Under the pieces are notes generated by a model. It made no database searches. It was not told the DNA's origin and worked only from the letters and a program-made list of their open reading frames with translations. The translations under genes and the position numbers were made by a program. DNA of 64,000 bases. Origin: CAZYFH01 sp965197395. GTDB lineage: Bacteria > Acidobacteriota > Vicinamibacteria > Vicinamibacterales > UBA8438. The stretch covers positions 62,001 to 126,000 of the forward strand of contig OZ240205.1 in assembly GCA_965197395.1 (NCBI GenBank), given 5' to 3'. Every line of letters starts with the position of its first letter. Positions within the stretch are counted from its first letter, which is position 1. Shown in pieces: positions 33,107-41,888 of the stretch.

Positions 33107-34818
33107 ATGCGCACCAGATTTACGGCTCCTGTCGCGGCGATCGGCACGATCGTCATTGGGTTCACGTCGCCACCTGTCCAGAGTCAGACCGTCGAATGGC
33201 CGAGTTACGCGCACGACGTGCGCGGGACGAAGTACTCGCCGCTCGACCAGATCGATGCCTCCAACGTGGGCGAGCTCGAGATCGTGTGGCGGCAGCCGGT
33301 CATCCCCGATGTGATCCGTGACGGAGACCTGTCGGTCGGGACGACCAACTCGCAGAACACTCCGCTCATGGCCGGGGGTCTGCTCTATGTGAGTACCGGG
33401 TTCGGGACGGTGGCCGCGCTGGATCCGACCACGGGCGAGGTGGTGTGGAACGACGACGTCCCGGTCTTCCCCGATGCCCCCCGACAGCGGACCCGCCTCG
33501 CGGCGACGTCCGGAGCTTCGACGTCCGAACGGGTGAGCTGCTCTGGACGTTCCACACGATTCCCCTCGAGGACCAGTTCGGGGTCGACACCTGGGGCGTC
33601 GACCCCGACAGCGACCAGCCGTCGTGGGCCTACACGGGAAACACGAATCTCTGGGCACACCCCACGGCGGACCCGGAGCTTGGCTACGTCTACCTCCCGC
33701 CCTCCACGCCGGGGAGTGACTACTACGGCGGACACCGGCCCGGCGACAACCTGTTCGCCGAGAGCCTGGTCTGCGTCGACGCCCGGACGGGCGAGCGCAT
33801 CTGGCACTTCCAGGCCATTCATCACGGGGTGTGGGATTACGACTTTCCCGCCTCGGCCATCCTCGTCGACATCGTCGTCGACGGCCGTCCGATCGAGGCG
33901 GTTGCGATCGTGAGCAAGCAAGCCTTCACGTACGTCTTCGACCGGGCAACCGGGGAGCCGGTGTGGCCGATCGAGGAGCGCCCGGTACCGGCCTCCGCCG
34001 TGCCGGGTGAAGAGCTCTCGCCGACCCAGCCATTCCCGACCAAGCCACCACCGTTCGATATGCAAGGCGTCACGCTCGACGACCTGATCGACTTCACACC
34101 CGAGTTGAGAGCCGAAGCGGAAGAGATCCTCAGCCGCGACTACCAATGGGGGCCGATGTTCACGGCGCCGATCCTGGTCGACCCCGACGATCCCGATGGA
34201 AAGAAGGGCACCATTCTCAGCCCCGGCACCGCCGGCGGCGCCAACTGGCAGGGAGCAGGCGTCGATCCGGAAACCGGCATGCTCTACGTCACGTCGTTCT
34301 ACATGCACAATGCCATCGGGCTCACGCGGTCGTTTCATCCGCGTTCGGATATCCGCTATGCACGCACCGGGTACGTGCCGGTTATCGGTCCGCAGGGCCT
34401 GCCCCTCTTCAAGCCGCCCTACGGGCGTATCTCCGCCATCGATCTGAACGAGGGCGAGATCATCTGGCAGGTACCGAATGGGGAAGGTCCTCGAGACCAT
34501 CCCACGCTCAGGGATCTCGACCTGCCCTGGCTCGGCCAGCCAGGCCGCGCGTCGGTGCTCGTCACGCCGACGCTGCTGTTCGCCGGAGAGGGACCCAACG
34601 ACGGACTCGCCGCGCTGACGCAGTTCTGGGGTGGGCCCGGCGGCAAGATGTTCCGCGCCTACGACAAGGCGACCGGCGAGATCATCAGGGAGATCGAGCT
34701 TCCGGGCGGCACCAGCGGGGCGCCGATGACCTACATGGTCGACGGCAAACAGTACATCGTCGTCGCCGTGGGATGGGACGACTTGCCGAGCGAGTGGGTC
34801 GCGCTGGCCCTGCCCTGA
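33107..34818 (+). pseudogene. PQQ-dependent dehydrogenase with internal deletion and frameshift
   Basis: The first frame starts at ATG 33107 with a signal peptide and VEWPSYAHDVRGTKYSPLDQ, the usual first blade, and runs to VWNDDVPVFPDAP. At about 33478 the sequence jumps to PPRGDVRSFDVRTGELLWTF in another frame and continues intact to the C-terminus (QYIVVAVGWDDLPSEWVALA) at 34818. Compared with the intact paralogue at 7441, roughly 100-150 residues of blades 2-3 are missing at the junction. The active-site stretch HHGVWDYDFPASAILVDIVV is retained. It cannot make a complete eight-bladed enzyme. Confidence 0.78.
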
Positions 34819-34890
34819 CCCTCAGTAGTCGGCAGCGGCAAGCGAAACACGGATCAGTTCCCTGTCGTTCCGCTGAAGATCTGACGGTTC

Positions 34891-34947
34891 GCGGAGCTAT
34901 CTCCACGGACATTCTGCACTTTATCCGCCCCGGCCGGTGGCATAATC
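34891..34947 (+). repeat. Solo terminal-repeat sequence plus GCCGGTGGCATAATC motif
   Basis: 34891-34930 (GGAGCTATCTCCACGGACAT core) matches the terminal repeats at 25936 and 27389 of the integrase-core element without any transposase nearby. It is followed at once by the 15-bp motif GCCGGTGGCATAATC (34933-34947), upstream of the alcohol dehydrogenase gene that starts at 34989; the CATAAT could act as its -10 box. Confidence 0.6.
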
Positions 34948-34988
34948 GGGCTGCCATTCCCCAACCCCGAAGTCGAGAAGGAGTTGCT

Positions 34989-36746
34989 ATGAGCACGAAG
35001 TGGCATCGTCGCGCGTTCGCCGTGTACCTGCTCGTCAGCCTCGCGGGTACGCTGGCAGGCGCCCAAGACCGCGACTTCAGGCCGGTCACGGACGCTATGC
35101 TGCAAGACCCCGAACCCGGCGATTGGCTGATGTGGCGCCGCACGCTCGACGGGTGGGGCTACAGCCCGTTGGACCAGGTCGACCGGGACAACGTCGGCGA
35201 TCTCCGCATGGTCTGGTCGCGGGGGATGACCGCCGGCCGCCAACAGGGCACCCCGCTGGTCTACGACGGCGTCATGTACATGCCGAACCCGAACGACGTC
35301 ATCCAGGCGATCGACGCCGTGACGGGCGATCTCATCTGGGAGCACCGCCGGGAGGTTCCAGAGGATGTCGACGACTACCTCGTCGGCGCGTTCGGGGCGC
35401 TGTCGCAGAACAACCGCAACGTCGCCATTTACGGGACCTCCATCATCGACACGAGCGTCGACGACCACGTCTTCGCGCTCGACGCGGCGACCGGGCGGCT
35501 CGTCTGGGAGACCGAGGTCCTCGACTACAAGGTCAACCCGGCCCTGCAGGGCGCCGGTCCGATCATCGCCAACGGCAAAGTGATTTCAGGTCGGAGCTGC
35601 GTGCCGAAGGGCGGGCCGGACGCCTGCGTCATCACGGCGCACGATGCGACGACCGGCGCGGAGCTGTGGCGGCGCCGTACGATTCCAGCGCCGGGCGAGC
35701 CGGGCGACGAGACATGGGGCGGCGTGCCGTTCGAAGACCGGAAGCACGTCGGTACCTGGATGCCGCCGAGCTACGACCCTGAGCTGAACCTCATCTACAT
35801 CGGGACGTCGGTCACGTCACCGGCGCCGAAGTTCCTGCTCGGCGGCGCCGATAATCAGCACCTCTATCACAATTCGACGCTCGCGCTCGACGCCGATACC
35901 GGGGACATCGAGTGGTACTACCAGCATCTGAATGACCACTGGGATCTCGACCACCCCTTCGAACGCTTGCTGGTCGACACGGCCGTGGCACCGAATCCGG
36001 CGGCGGTGAGTTGGATCAACCCGCGGCTCCAGCGCGGTGCGGTACGGAAGGTCCTGACTGGGATTCCGGGCAAGACCGGCGTGGTCTATACGCTGGACCG
36101 TGAAACGGGGGAGTTCCTCTGGGCAACGCCGACGGTCACCCAGAACGTGATCAGCCACATCGACGGAGCCACGGGGGCGGTGACCGAAAACGCGGAGGTC
36201 GTCTTCGGCCGTGAAGGTCAGGAGGTCCTGGCCTGCCCGCACGTGCTAGGCGGCAAGCACTGGCAGGCCGGCGCCTATAGTCCCCTGACAAACACGATGT
36301 ATTTCCCGTTGCATAATACGTGCGCGCCGATGCTGGCGACGACGGAGGGCGGCGCCGCGAGCGTCTACGCGCTCACGTGGCGCAACCAGATTGCTCCGGG
36401 CACAGACCAGGCCGGCACCGTCCAGGCGATTTCCGCAGAGACGGGTGAGATCACCTGGAAATACGAGCAGCGGGCTGCCAACATGTCGCTCGTCGCCACC
36501 GGGGGCGGCATTGTGTTCGGGGGTGACGTCAACGGTCGGTTTAGGGCCTTGGATCAGGACACAGGAGGGGTGCTGTGGGAGATCAACTTGGGCTCTCCAG
36601 TCACCGGCTTTCCGATCACGTATGGCGTCGACGGCCGACAGTACGTTGCGGTGAGCACAGGCACCGCGTCGGGCCACGTCCGCTTTACGCCTGAGCTCCG
36701 CCCGAGCGCCGGGAACAACATCTTCGTGTTCGCCTTGCCGAACTGA
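34989..36746 (+). CDS. PQQ-dependent alcohol dehydrogenase-type quinoprotein
   Basis: 585 residues from ATG 34989, preceded by AGAAGGAGTTGCT; an in-frame extension far upstream is antisense-like and rejected. Signal peptide: AFAVYLLVSLAGTLAGAQ. The mature start RPVTDAMLQDPEPGDWLMWR and GWGYSPLDQVDRDNVGDLRM match single-domain PQQ alcohol dehydrogenases; further blades include LVWETEVLDYKVNPALQGAG, HLNDHWDLDHPFERLLVD and GRQYVAVSTGTASGH. No haem domain, so an external cytochrome c is probably the acceptor. It lies just after a broken paralogue. Confidence 0.88.
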   Translation: MSTKWHRRAFAVYLLVSLAGTLAGAQDRDFRPVTDAMLQDPEPGDWLMWRRTLDGWGYSPLDQVDRDNVGDLRMVWSRGMTAGRQQGTPLVYDGVMYMPNPNDVIQAIDAVTGDLIWEHRREVPEDVDDYLVGAFGALSQNNRNVAIYGTSIIDTSVDDHVFALDAATGRLVWETEVLDYKVNPALQGAGPIIANGKVISGRSCVPKGGPDACVITAHDATTGAELWRRRTIPAPGEPGDETWGGVPFEDRKHVGTWMPPSYDPELNLIYIGTSVTSPAPKFLLGGADNQHLYHNSTLALDADTGDIEWYYQHLNDHWDLDHPFERLLVDTAVAPNPAAVSWINPRLQRGAVRKVLTGIPGKTGVVYTLDRETGEFLWATPTVTQNVISHIDGATGAVTENAEVVFGREGQEVLACPHVLGGKHWQAGAYSPLTNTMYFPLHNTCAPMLATTEGGAASVYALTWRNQIAPGTDQAGTVQAISAETGEITWKYEQRAANMSLVATGGGIVFGGDVNGRFRALDQDTGGVLWEINLGSPVTGFPITYGVDGRQYVAVSTGTASGHVRFTPELRPSAGNNIFVFALPN

Positions 36747-36790
36747 GCGTAAGACGGATGCCGCGCCTGCAACGTCGATAGAAAGTATCG

Positions 36791-37177
36791 ATGGCCCTGA
36801 CCGTCGGCTCCCGCCTCGCCCACTACGATGTGACCGCCCTCATCGGCGAGGGGGGTATGGGCCAGGTCTATCGCGCCACCGACACCCAACTCGGCCGCGA
36901 CGTCGCGCTCAAGATCCTGCCCGAGGCCTTCGCCGCGGACCCGGATCGCCTCGCCCGGTTCCAGCGGGAAGCGCAGGTGCTGGCGAGCCTCAACCACCCG
37001 AACATCGCGCAGATCCACGGCATTGAGAAGAGCGACGACACGCAGGCGCTCGTGCTGGAGTTGGTTGAAGGCCCGACCCTCGCCGACCGGATCGCCAAGG
37101 GGCCGATCCCGCTGGACGAGGCGCTGCCCATTGCCAAGCAGATCGCTGAGGCGCTGGAGCCCTCCAGCGGTCACTGA
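36791..37177 (+). pseudogene. Ser/Thr protein kinase N-lobe fragment (copy 2)
   Basis: The frame encodes MALTVGSRLAHYDVTALIGE, the Gly-rich loop GEGGMGQVYRATD, the ATP-binding lysine in VALKILPEAF, the alpha-C glutamate region FQREAQVLASLNHPNIAQIH and the hinge ALVLELVEGPTLADRIAKGP. It ends at IAEALEPSSGH just where HRDLKPxN should begin. The missing catalytic loop means no kinase activity. Downstream is unrelated non-coding DNA and a convergent PilZ gene. Confidence 0.85.
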
Positions 37178-37245
37178 CGTCGTTAGGGGATCTGAGCGAG
37201 GGCGAACGTGTGCCCGGACGTGCGGGGGCGGGAGCGGTGTCAACG

Positions 37246-37656
37246 CTATTCGGCGTGGCCAGCGAGCTGCGGTGCTCTCGCGGGCGCACCGACGACCATC
37301 AACTGAAGCACCGCCTGCGTCAACGCGTCGCGGTGCTCATCGGTCAGATCGACGAACCGCACCCCAAACCCGTACCCACGGCGTGCGTGGACCGTTTCAC
37401 CGCTGAGCCACGTCTCTCCGACTCGTGGAAGGTGCACGTGCAGACGAAAGCGCCCACAGGGAGGCGGAGTGATAGTCAGCGACTCCACCAGACAGCCACC
37501 GACGCTGAGGTTCGCCAATTGCGCGTGGCATCGGACGTGTCCTTGATGCCAGCTCGCTTGCAGCGGTCCGCTCACGCGTGGGTGCTGACGCAACTCAGTG
37601 TTGCCCCTGCCAGGAAGGTCCTTGCTGTCGCGCAGCCTGTGATCAAGCGACATCAT
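37246..37656 (-). CDS. PilZ-domain protein
   Basis: About 136 residues from the ATG pair at 37656/37653, with GGGAG about ten bases upstream. The c-di-GMP-binding motifs are present: RQHPRV (RxxxR-like) and NLSVGGCLVES (D/NxSxxG), followed by the beta-barrel FRLHVHLPRVGETWLSGETV and GYGFGVRFVDLTDEHRDALT. PilZ proteins bind cyclic di-GMP and regulate motility, polysaccharide or gene expression. It is a single-domain form with no visible output domain. Confidence 0.82.
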   Translation of the reverse strand: MMSLDHRLRDSKDLPGRGNTELRQHPRVSGPLQASWHQGHVRCHAQLANLSVGGCLVESLTITPPPCGRFRLHVHLPRVGETWLSGETVHARRGYGFGVRFVDLTDEHRDALTQAVLQLMVVGAPARAPQLAGHAE

Positions 37657-37862
37657 TCGTGTCGAGCTCCCGTATCGGCCGGCAGCGTTGCCATCTGTGA
37701 TACAGCGGACTCGGTCACGTCTCCTTCGCAAGTGCACGGCGTGTGCCAGCGGACGCTATGGTGAGGGAACGTCCAAGGGGTGCCAGATCGCGGCAAGGGT
37801 GGCGGCCAAGTACCTGGCTCGCACGGCGACTTCTTGGCCGGATCCTCCTCTGTCATTCCACT

Positions 37863-38667
37863 GGCGGTGTCAACTTAACGGCCGTGGCGCGATTCTCCGT
37901 GGCGAAGCCAGCCCTGCCCGTCTGTTCAGTAGGCGCACGTCACCGCCTCCCATTCGACGAAGGCCCGTGTTCGCAGCACACGGTGATGCGTCGCCCGCAG
38001 CAAATGGCGACCGACCCGGAAGAGGTTCAGGACGACGCCGTGGACGGCAGCGAATTGTTGGAGGTGGGCGGCCGACTTGAAGCGTCGCATCTGGCGCTCA
38101 AGCTGTCGCGTCGCCTGATGCGACACCTCAGCGCGGTTGTTCGCATACTGATCCGTACAGTGGACCACCGACGGCATCACGGTGCGGTACGCGGCCGGGT
38201 AACTGCGGAGCTTGTCGGTGATCAGCCGGCGGGGCACACGGCCTTGGCGTTTCAGCAACGTCCTGAAAAACCGCTCGGCGGCACGCCGGTTCCGCCGCGA
38301 TTGCACCAGGATGTCGAGAACGTCGCCGTCCTCGTCGACCGCCCGCCATAAGTACTGCTGACGACCGTTCAGCGTGACGAACAGCTCATCGAGGTGCCAC
38401 ATGTCTCCGAGGCGCCCGCGTCGGTGCCGGAGCCGGCGCGCATACGCGCGGCCGAACGTGCGACACCATCGTCGAATCGTCTCATAGGTGACCGTGATGC
38501 CCCGCTGAGCCAGGAGGTCCTCCACATCACGAAAGCTGAGACTGAAGCGAAACTACAGCCAGACGGCGTGCGCGATGATCTCGGCGGGGAATCGATAGCC
38601 GTGGTAGCTCGGTGCGGGGCTGCTCATCCCGGTACTCTGCCAGCAGTGGCCTGAAGTTGACAATGCC
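37863..38667 (-). mobile_element. IS6-like insertion sequence
   Basis: The ends are GGCGGTGTCAACTT (37863) and, inverted, GGCATTGTCAACTT (38667); the 805-bp size fits IS6 elements. No target duplication is seen. The same end sequence (GGGCGTTGTCAACTTAACG) occurs alone near 46845. Confidence 0.7.
37926..38627 (-). pseudogene. IS6-family transposase with an internal amber codon
   Basis: From ATG 38627 the frame encodes YHGYRFPAEIIAHAVWL, then TAG, then FRFSLSFRDVEDLLAQRGIT and a full catalytic core to 37926. Catalytic residues are present: MWHLDELFVTLNGRQ (Asp), RLITDKLRSYPAAY (Asp) and NNRAEVSHQATRQLERQMRR (Glu). The amber replaces what is normally a Tyr in HxVWLYFRF. A shorter frame starting at MEDLLAQRG (38525) would lack the N-terminal helix. 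The element is probably inactive unless the stop is suppressed. Confidence 0.8.
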
Positions 38668-38782
38668 TGGCCGAGCGTAGCAAAGGCACGGCTCGCCGCC
38701 CCGTCTCACCGACGGTTAGTGCCAGACCCGAGCCGTTGGACGACAGGAGGCTATCGGTCGTTCGAGTTCTTGGACCTTACGC

Positions 38783-38960
38783 GGTTCTGCCCGTCTACCC
38801 GTGCATCACTGCGTTCCGGTCCGCCCGGCAACCACCTCCGCACGCACGGGCCGGCGGGCCTCGTGGTCGGTCGGGGCGGTCAGCACGCGCTGATCATGCG
38901 GCCGTCACGATGGACGGGCACGTCTCGCCGGACGCCGAACGGTTCGCCTCAACGCGTGCC
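38783..38960. repeat. 178-bp dispersed repeat, copy 2
   Basis: Matches 26037-26214 with four mismatches and in the same orientation, but here no transposase accompanies it. It lies about 115 bp beyond the IS6-like element and 88 bp before the stop of the cytochrome-quinoprotein gene. Confidence 0.9.
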
Positions 38961-39047
38961 GGTGCCGGCGCACAACGGTTTACCAGGCACGGTACTACCG
39001 TGTTCTATGGAGTAGCTACAGCTCCGAAGAGCATCAAGAAGCTAGAC

Positions 39048-41210
39048 CTACCGGTCGCGCAGCTTGAACACGTAGAGCGCGTTCCCGGTGCGCGGATAGC
39101 GCACGTCCGGCGCCAGCAGGTTCGGGACGTTGCGGGGGCTGCCGCCGCCGAGCCCGGTCGATACCGCCACGTACTGCTCGCCGTCGACGCTGAAGCTGAC
39201 CGGGAACCCCTGAACCGATGTGCCGAGCCGCCGTTCCCAGAGCACCTCGCCGGTCCGGACGTCGTACGCCCGGAACCACCGGTCGAGATCACCCGCGAAG
39301 GCGAGGCCGCCCCCGGTCGTCAGGGCCGCAGTGTGGAATGACGCCCGCTGTTCGACCGACCACAGCTCCTCCAGGGTCTCGACGTCGTACGCCGCCAGTT
39401 TGCCGAGGTTGCCGTTGGAGCCGGGCATTTCGAACCATTTCCTGTCGGCTGCCGAACCGCCTGACCCTGGCTCGAACACGACCTCACGCCCCGCGATGGC
39501 GAGACAGGTTTGGCTCAACGGGATCACGAGCGCGTTGGCCTGCGGGCTGAACGAGGTCGAGTGCCAGTTCTTACCCCCGGCGGTGCTGGGGCAGACCTCG
39601 ACCCAGTCGCCGATGCCAGCGTCGGCGATGTCTTGGCGATAGGTGACCCGACCGGTGTCTGGGTCGATCGAGGTGAAGATGTTCTGGAAGACCGTCTCGG
39701 TGTGGCCGAGGAACTCCCCCGTCTCACGGTCGAGCTTCCAGAGAATGCCGTGCTTGCCGATGGTGAAGAGGGTCTTGCGGCCACCGACATCGATCAGCAC
39801 CTTCTCGAACGCCTCATCTAGGTCGAGCGCCTCACCTGGCACGTGCTGGAAGTACCAGTCGATCTCACCGGTGCTCCGCCGTAGCGCCAGCGTGGCGTTG
39901 GTGTAAAGCACGTCGTCGTACACCGTGAGGCTCCGGCTGGCGGGCACCCACGGCTTGGCCTGCGCCGTCGGCCAGTAGATCAGATCGAGCTCTGGGTCGT
40001 AGCTGCCGGCAGTCCACGAGTCGCCGCCCCCACGGAGGACGAGCGGCAGGTCACCCCAGGAGTCCCCGCCCGGCTCCCCCGGTTGGGCGATGGTGAGCGT
40101 TCGCCAGAGCTCTTCGCCGGTGTCGGGATCGTGCCCTGTGATGAAGCAGCTGTCTTCCTGGAAACGCGAGCAGCCGTTGATGCCGTTGACCACGACCCCG
40201 CCCATGACCATCGGCCCACTCGAGCTGGTGTAGCCCTGCTCGGGGTCCGCGATCTGATGCTCCCAGACGATCTCGCCACTCCGCGCGTCGAGCGCGACCA
40301 ACGCGGCGTCCGCGGTGGCAACGAACAGCTCGTCCTGGTAGATCGAGATGTTGCGCAACCGGCTACCGCTTCGGCCGAAACTTTCCGGAAACTTGCGCGC
40401 GTATTGCCAGATGACGTCACCGGTCCCGGCGTCGAGCGCCTGGATGATGTTGCCAGGGTTGGTGAGATACATGATGCCGTCGTGAACGAGCGGCGTTGGC
40501 TGATTCGAGCCTTCGGCCATCGACCACACCCACGCTAGTTGGAGGTCACCGACGTTATCGGTCGTGATCTGATCAAGCGGGCTGTGACCCTGGCCGTCGT
40601 AGGTCCGTCGGAACATCAGCCAATCACCGGGCGGCGGGTCGAGCAGCATCTCGGCGGTCACTGGCCGATAGTCCGCGACGACACCGTTCCACTGGAGGGC
40701 TGGAAGCGGCGGCCGGGGTGCGCCAAACCCGCCCGGCTGTCTCGGCGACTCGGCCCCACGCGCGGCGGTGGCCGGTGCCGCGGCGGGTGCGCGGCCCGCC
40801 ACGACGTCCCGCGTGGGGACCATCGTGGTGGCGGTGGCCACGAGTCGCGCGCTCCCGGCCTCCTGGCCGTTGCGCTCCAGGATGTAGGCGATGATGTTCG
40901 TAAAGCTCCCATCGCTCGGCTTGCTCCCGGCCGGCGGCATCGTCGCCTGCATGTAGTCGAAGAGCTCGTTCACCTCACGACCGCCCCAGCTGTTCAGGAA
41001 GTTCGGGCCCGCCAGCTCCGGCGCCTCGAAGTCTCCCTGGAGGTTGGCCATGTGACACGACGCGCAGAGACTCTCGTAAACGAGTTGGCCAGCGCGCGCT
41101 TGATCCTCGGTGTAGCCGGCGAAGTCCTGGGCCGGGGCACCGAGCCCGCCGGCTCCGACCGCTGCCAGCGCCACGACGAAAGCCGCCCACGTGCGTCCTA
41201 TCTGCATCAT
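39048..41210 (-). CDS. PQQ-dependent dehydrogenase with N-terminal cytochrome c domain
   Basis: 720 residues. GCAGGAGTGAGG precedes an ATG pair at 41210/41207. After a signal peptide ending GAPAQ, residues 30-120 are a class I cytochrome c: CASCH (49-53) binds haem and TMPPAGSKPSD carries the axial Met. A Pro/Ala linker leads to an alcohol dehydrogenase-type propeller (YRPVTAEMLLDPPPGDWLMF, GHSPLDQITTDNVGDLQLAW, GEQYVAVSTGLGGGSPRNVP). This is a reverse domain order to classic quinohaemoprotein alcohol dehydrogenases, whose cytochrome is C-terminal. It starts 2 bp after the CHRD gene ends, so translational coupling is likely. Confidence 0.9.
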   Translation of the reverse strand: MMQIGRTWAAFVVALAAVGAGGLGAPAQDFAGYTEDQARAGQLVYESLCASCHMANLQGDFEAPELAGPNFLNSWGGREVNELFDYMQATMPPAGSKPSDGSFTNIIAYILERNGQEAGSARLVATATTMVPTRDVVAGRAPAAAPATAARGAESPRQPGGFGAPRPPLPALQWNGVVADYRPVTAEMLLDPPPGDWLMFRRTYDGQGHSPLDQITTDNVGDLQLAWVWSMAEGSNQPTPLVHDGIMYLTNPGNIIQALDAGTGDVIWQYARKFPESFGRSGSRLRNISIYQDELFVATADAALVALDARSGEIVWEHQIADPEQGYTSSSGPMVMGGVVVNGINGCSRFQEDSCFITGHDPDTGEELWRTLTIAQPGEPGGDSWGDLPLVLRGGGDSWTAGSYDPELDLIYWPTAQAKPWVPASRSLTVYDDVLYTNATLALRRSTGEIDWYFQHVPGEALDLDEAFEKVLIDVGGRKTLFTIGKHGILWKLDRETGEFLGHTETVFQNIFTSIDPDTGRVTYRQDIADAGIGDWVEVCPSTAGGKNWHSTSFSPQANALVIPLSQTCLAIAGREVVFEPGSGGSAADRKWFEMPGSNGNLGKLAAYDVETLEELWSVEQRASFHTAALTTGGGLAFAGDLDRWFRAYDVRTGEVLWERRLGTSVQGFPVSFSVDGEQYVAVSTGLGGGSPRNVPNLLAPDVRYPRTGNALYVFKLRDR

Positions 41211-41212
41211 CC

Positions 41213-41650
41213 TCACTCCTGCGGCCACAGCCAGCCACGAAGCTCCCCGCCGGGATTGTTCTCGGTGTGAATCTGGAGATAGTAGAAGCCGCCACGCAGC
41301 TCGCGGAGCTCACGTTCGTCGAGGGTCACGGTGTCCTCGAACTCTCCCTCGGCGACGGTGGGTACGTCGATCGCGAACGCGACCGGCCCGGGCGTGCCGG
41401 GCTGGGCCCGATGCACGTGGGCGCCGATCGCGGCCGAACTCATGCCTTCGAACGCCCCCCGGATCGTAAGCTCCGTCCCGTTCAGTTCCGCACGGACCAC
41501 ACCCTCGCCCGTGATGGTGCCGGCCGTGCGGGCATCCACCGGTAGTGGGGACAGCCGTCCTTGGAATCCCTGTCTCTGAGCGCCGACGACGACCAGCGCT
41601 GCCACCATCAGCGCCGCGCAGGTGACGGCGACGACACTATTCAAGACCAT
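41213..41650 (-). CDS. CHRD-domain exported protein
   Basis: 145 residues from ATG 41650; an upstream extension to 41803 is unlikely. A hydrophobic signal (MVLNSVVAVTCAALMVAALV) precedes a CHRD domain: EGVVRAELNGTELTIRGAFE, GAHVHRAQPGTPGPVAFAID and GGFYYLQIHTENNPGGELRG. CHRD domains occur in chordin and many bacterial exported proteins and probably bind metal or partners; the role is not known. The stop is followed after 2 bp by the cytochrome-quinoprotein, suggesting a joint periplasmic function. Confidence 0.85.
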   Translation of the reverse strand: MVLNSVVAVTCAALMVAALVVVGAQRQGFQGRLSPLPVDARTAGTITGEGVVRAELNGTELTIRGAFEGMSSAAIGAHVHRAQPGTPGPVAFAIDVPTVAEGEFEDTVTLDERELRELRGGFYYLQIHTENNPGGELRGWLWPQE

Positions 41651-41803
41651 TCCGCGTTCTCGTCCGACCGGATCAGCACCCTTCTTATACACGGATCTCC
41701 TCCGTGATACACCGATCTCCTTCGTGGGCCGCGAAATCTCTTCGCTTCCAAGACGGGTGACCCGCCCTTCAATGATGTTGTAGATCTCGAGGGCGGCTAT
41801 CAC

Positions 41804-41888
41804 CTCAGTGCGTCATTCCGTACACGATGTAGTTCACCCCGAGCTTGTATGCGTCGTTGGTGAAGTCAACCGGGAAGTAAGCCTTCAG
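41804..41888 (-). pseudogene. 3-prime end of a gene interrupted by IS66
   Basis: The last codons read LKAYFPVDFTNDAYKLGVNY and IVYGMTH, then stop. Joined across the IS66 element and its GCCTTCAG duplication, the frame continues upstream (TSPNIGSGLLKAYFPVDF). I do not recognise the protein. It shows the element entered a coding region or its edge. Confidence 0.4.

Noticed and set aside
37855..38675. 8-bp target duplication around the IS6-like element
   Set aside because: The flanks ATTCCACT and TGGCCGAG do not match.
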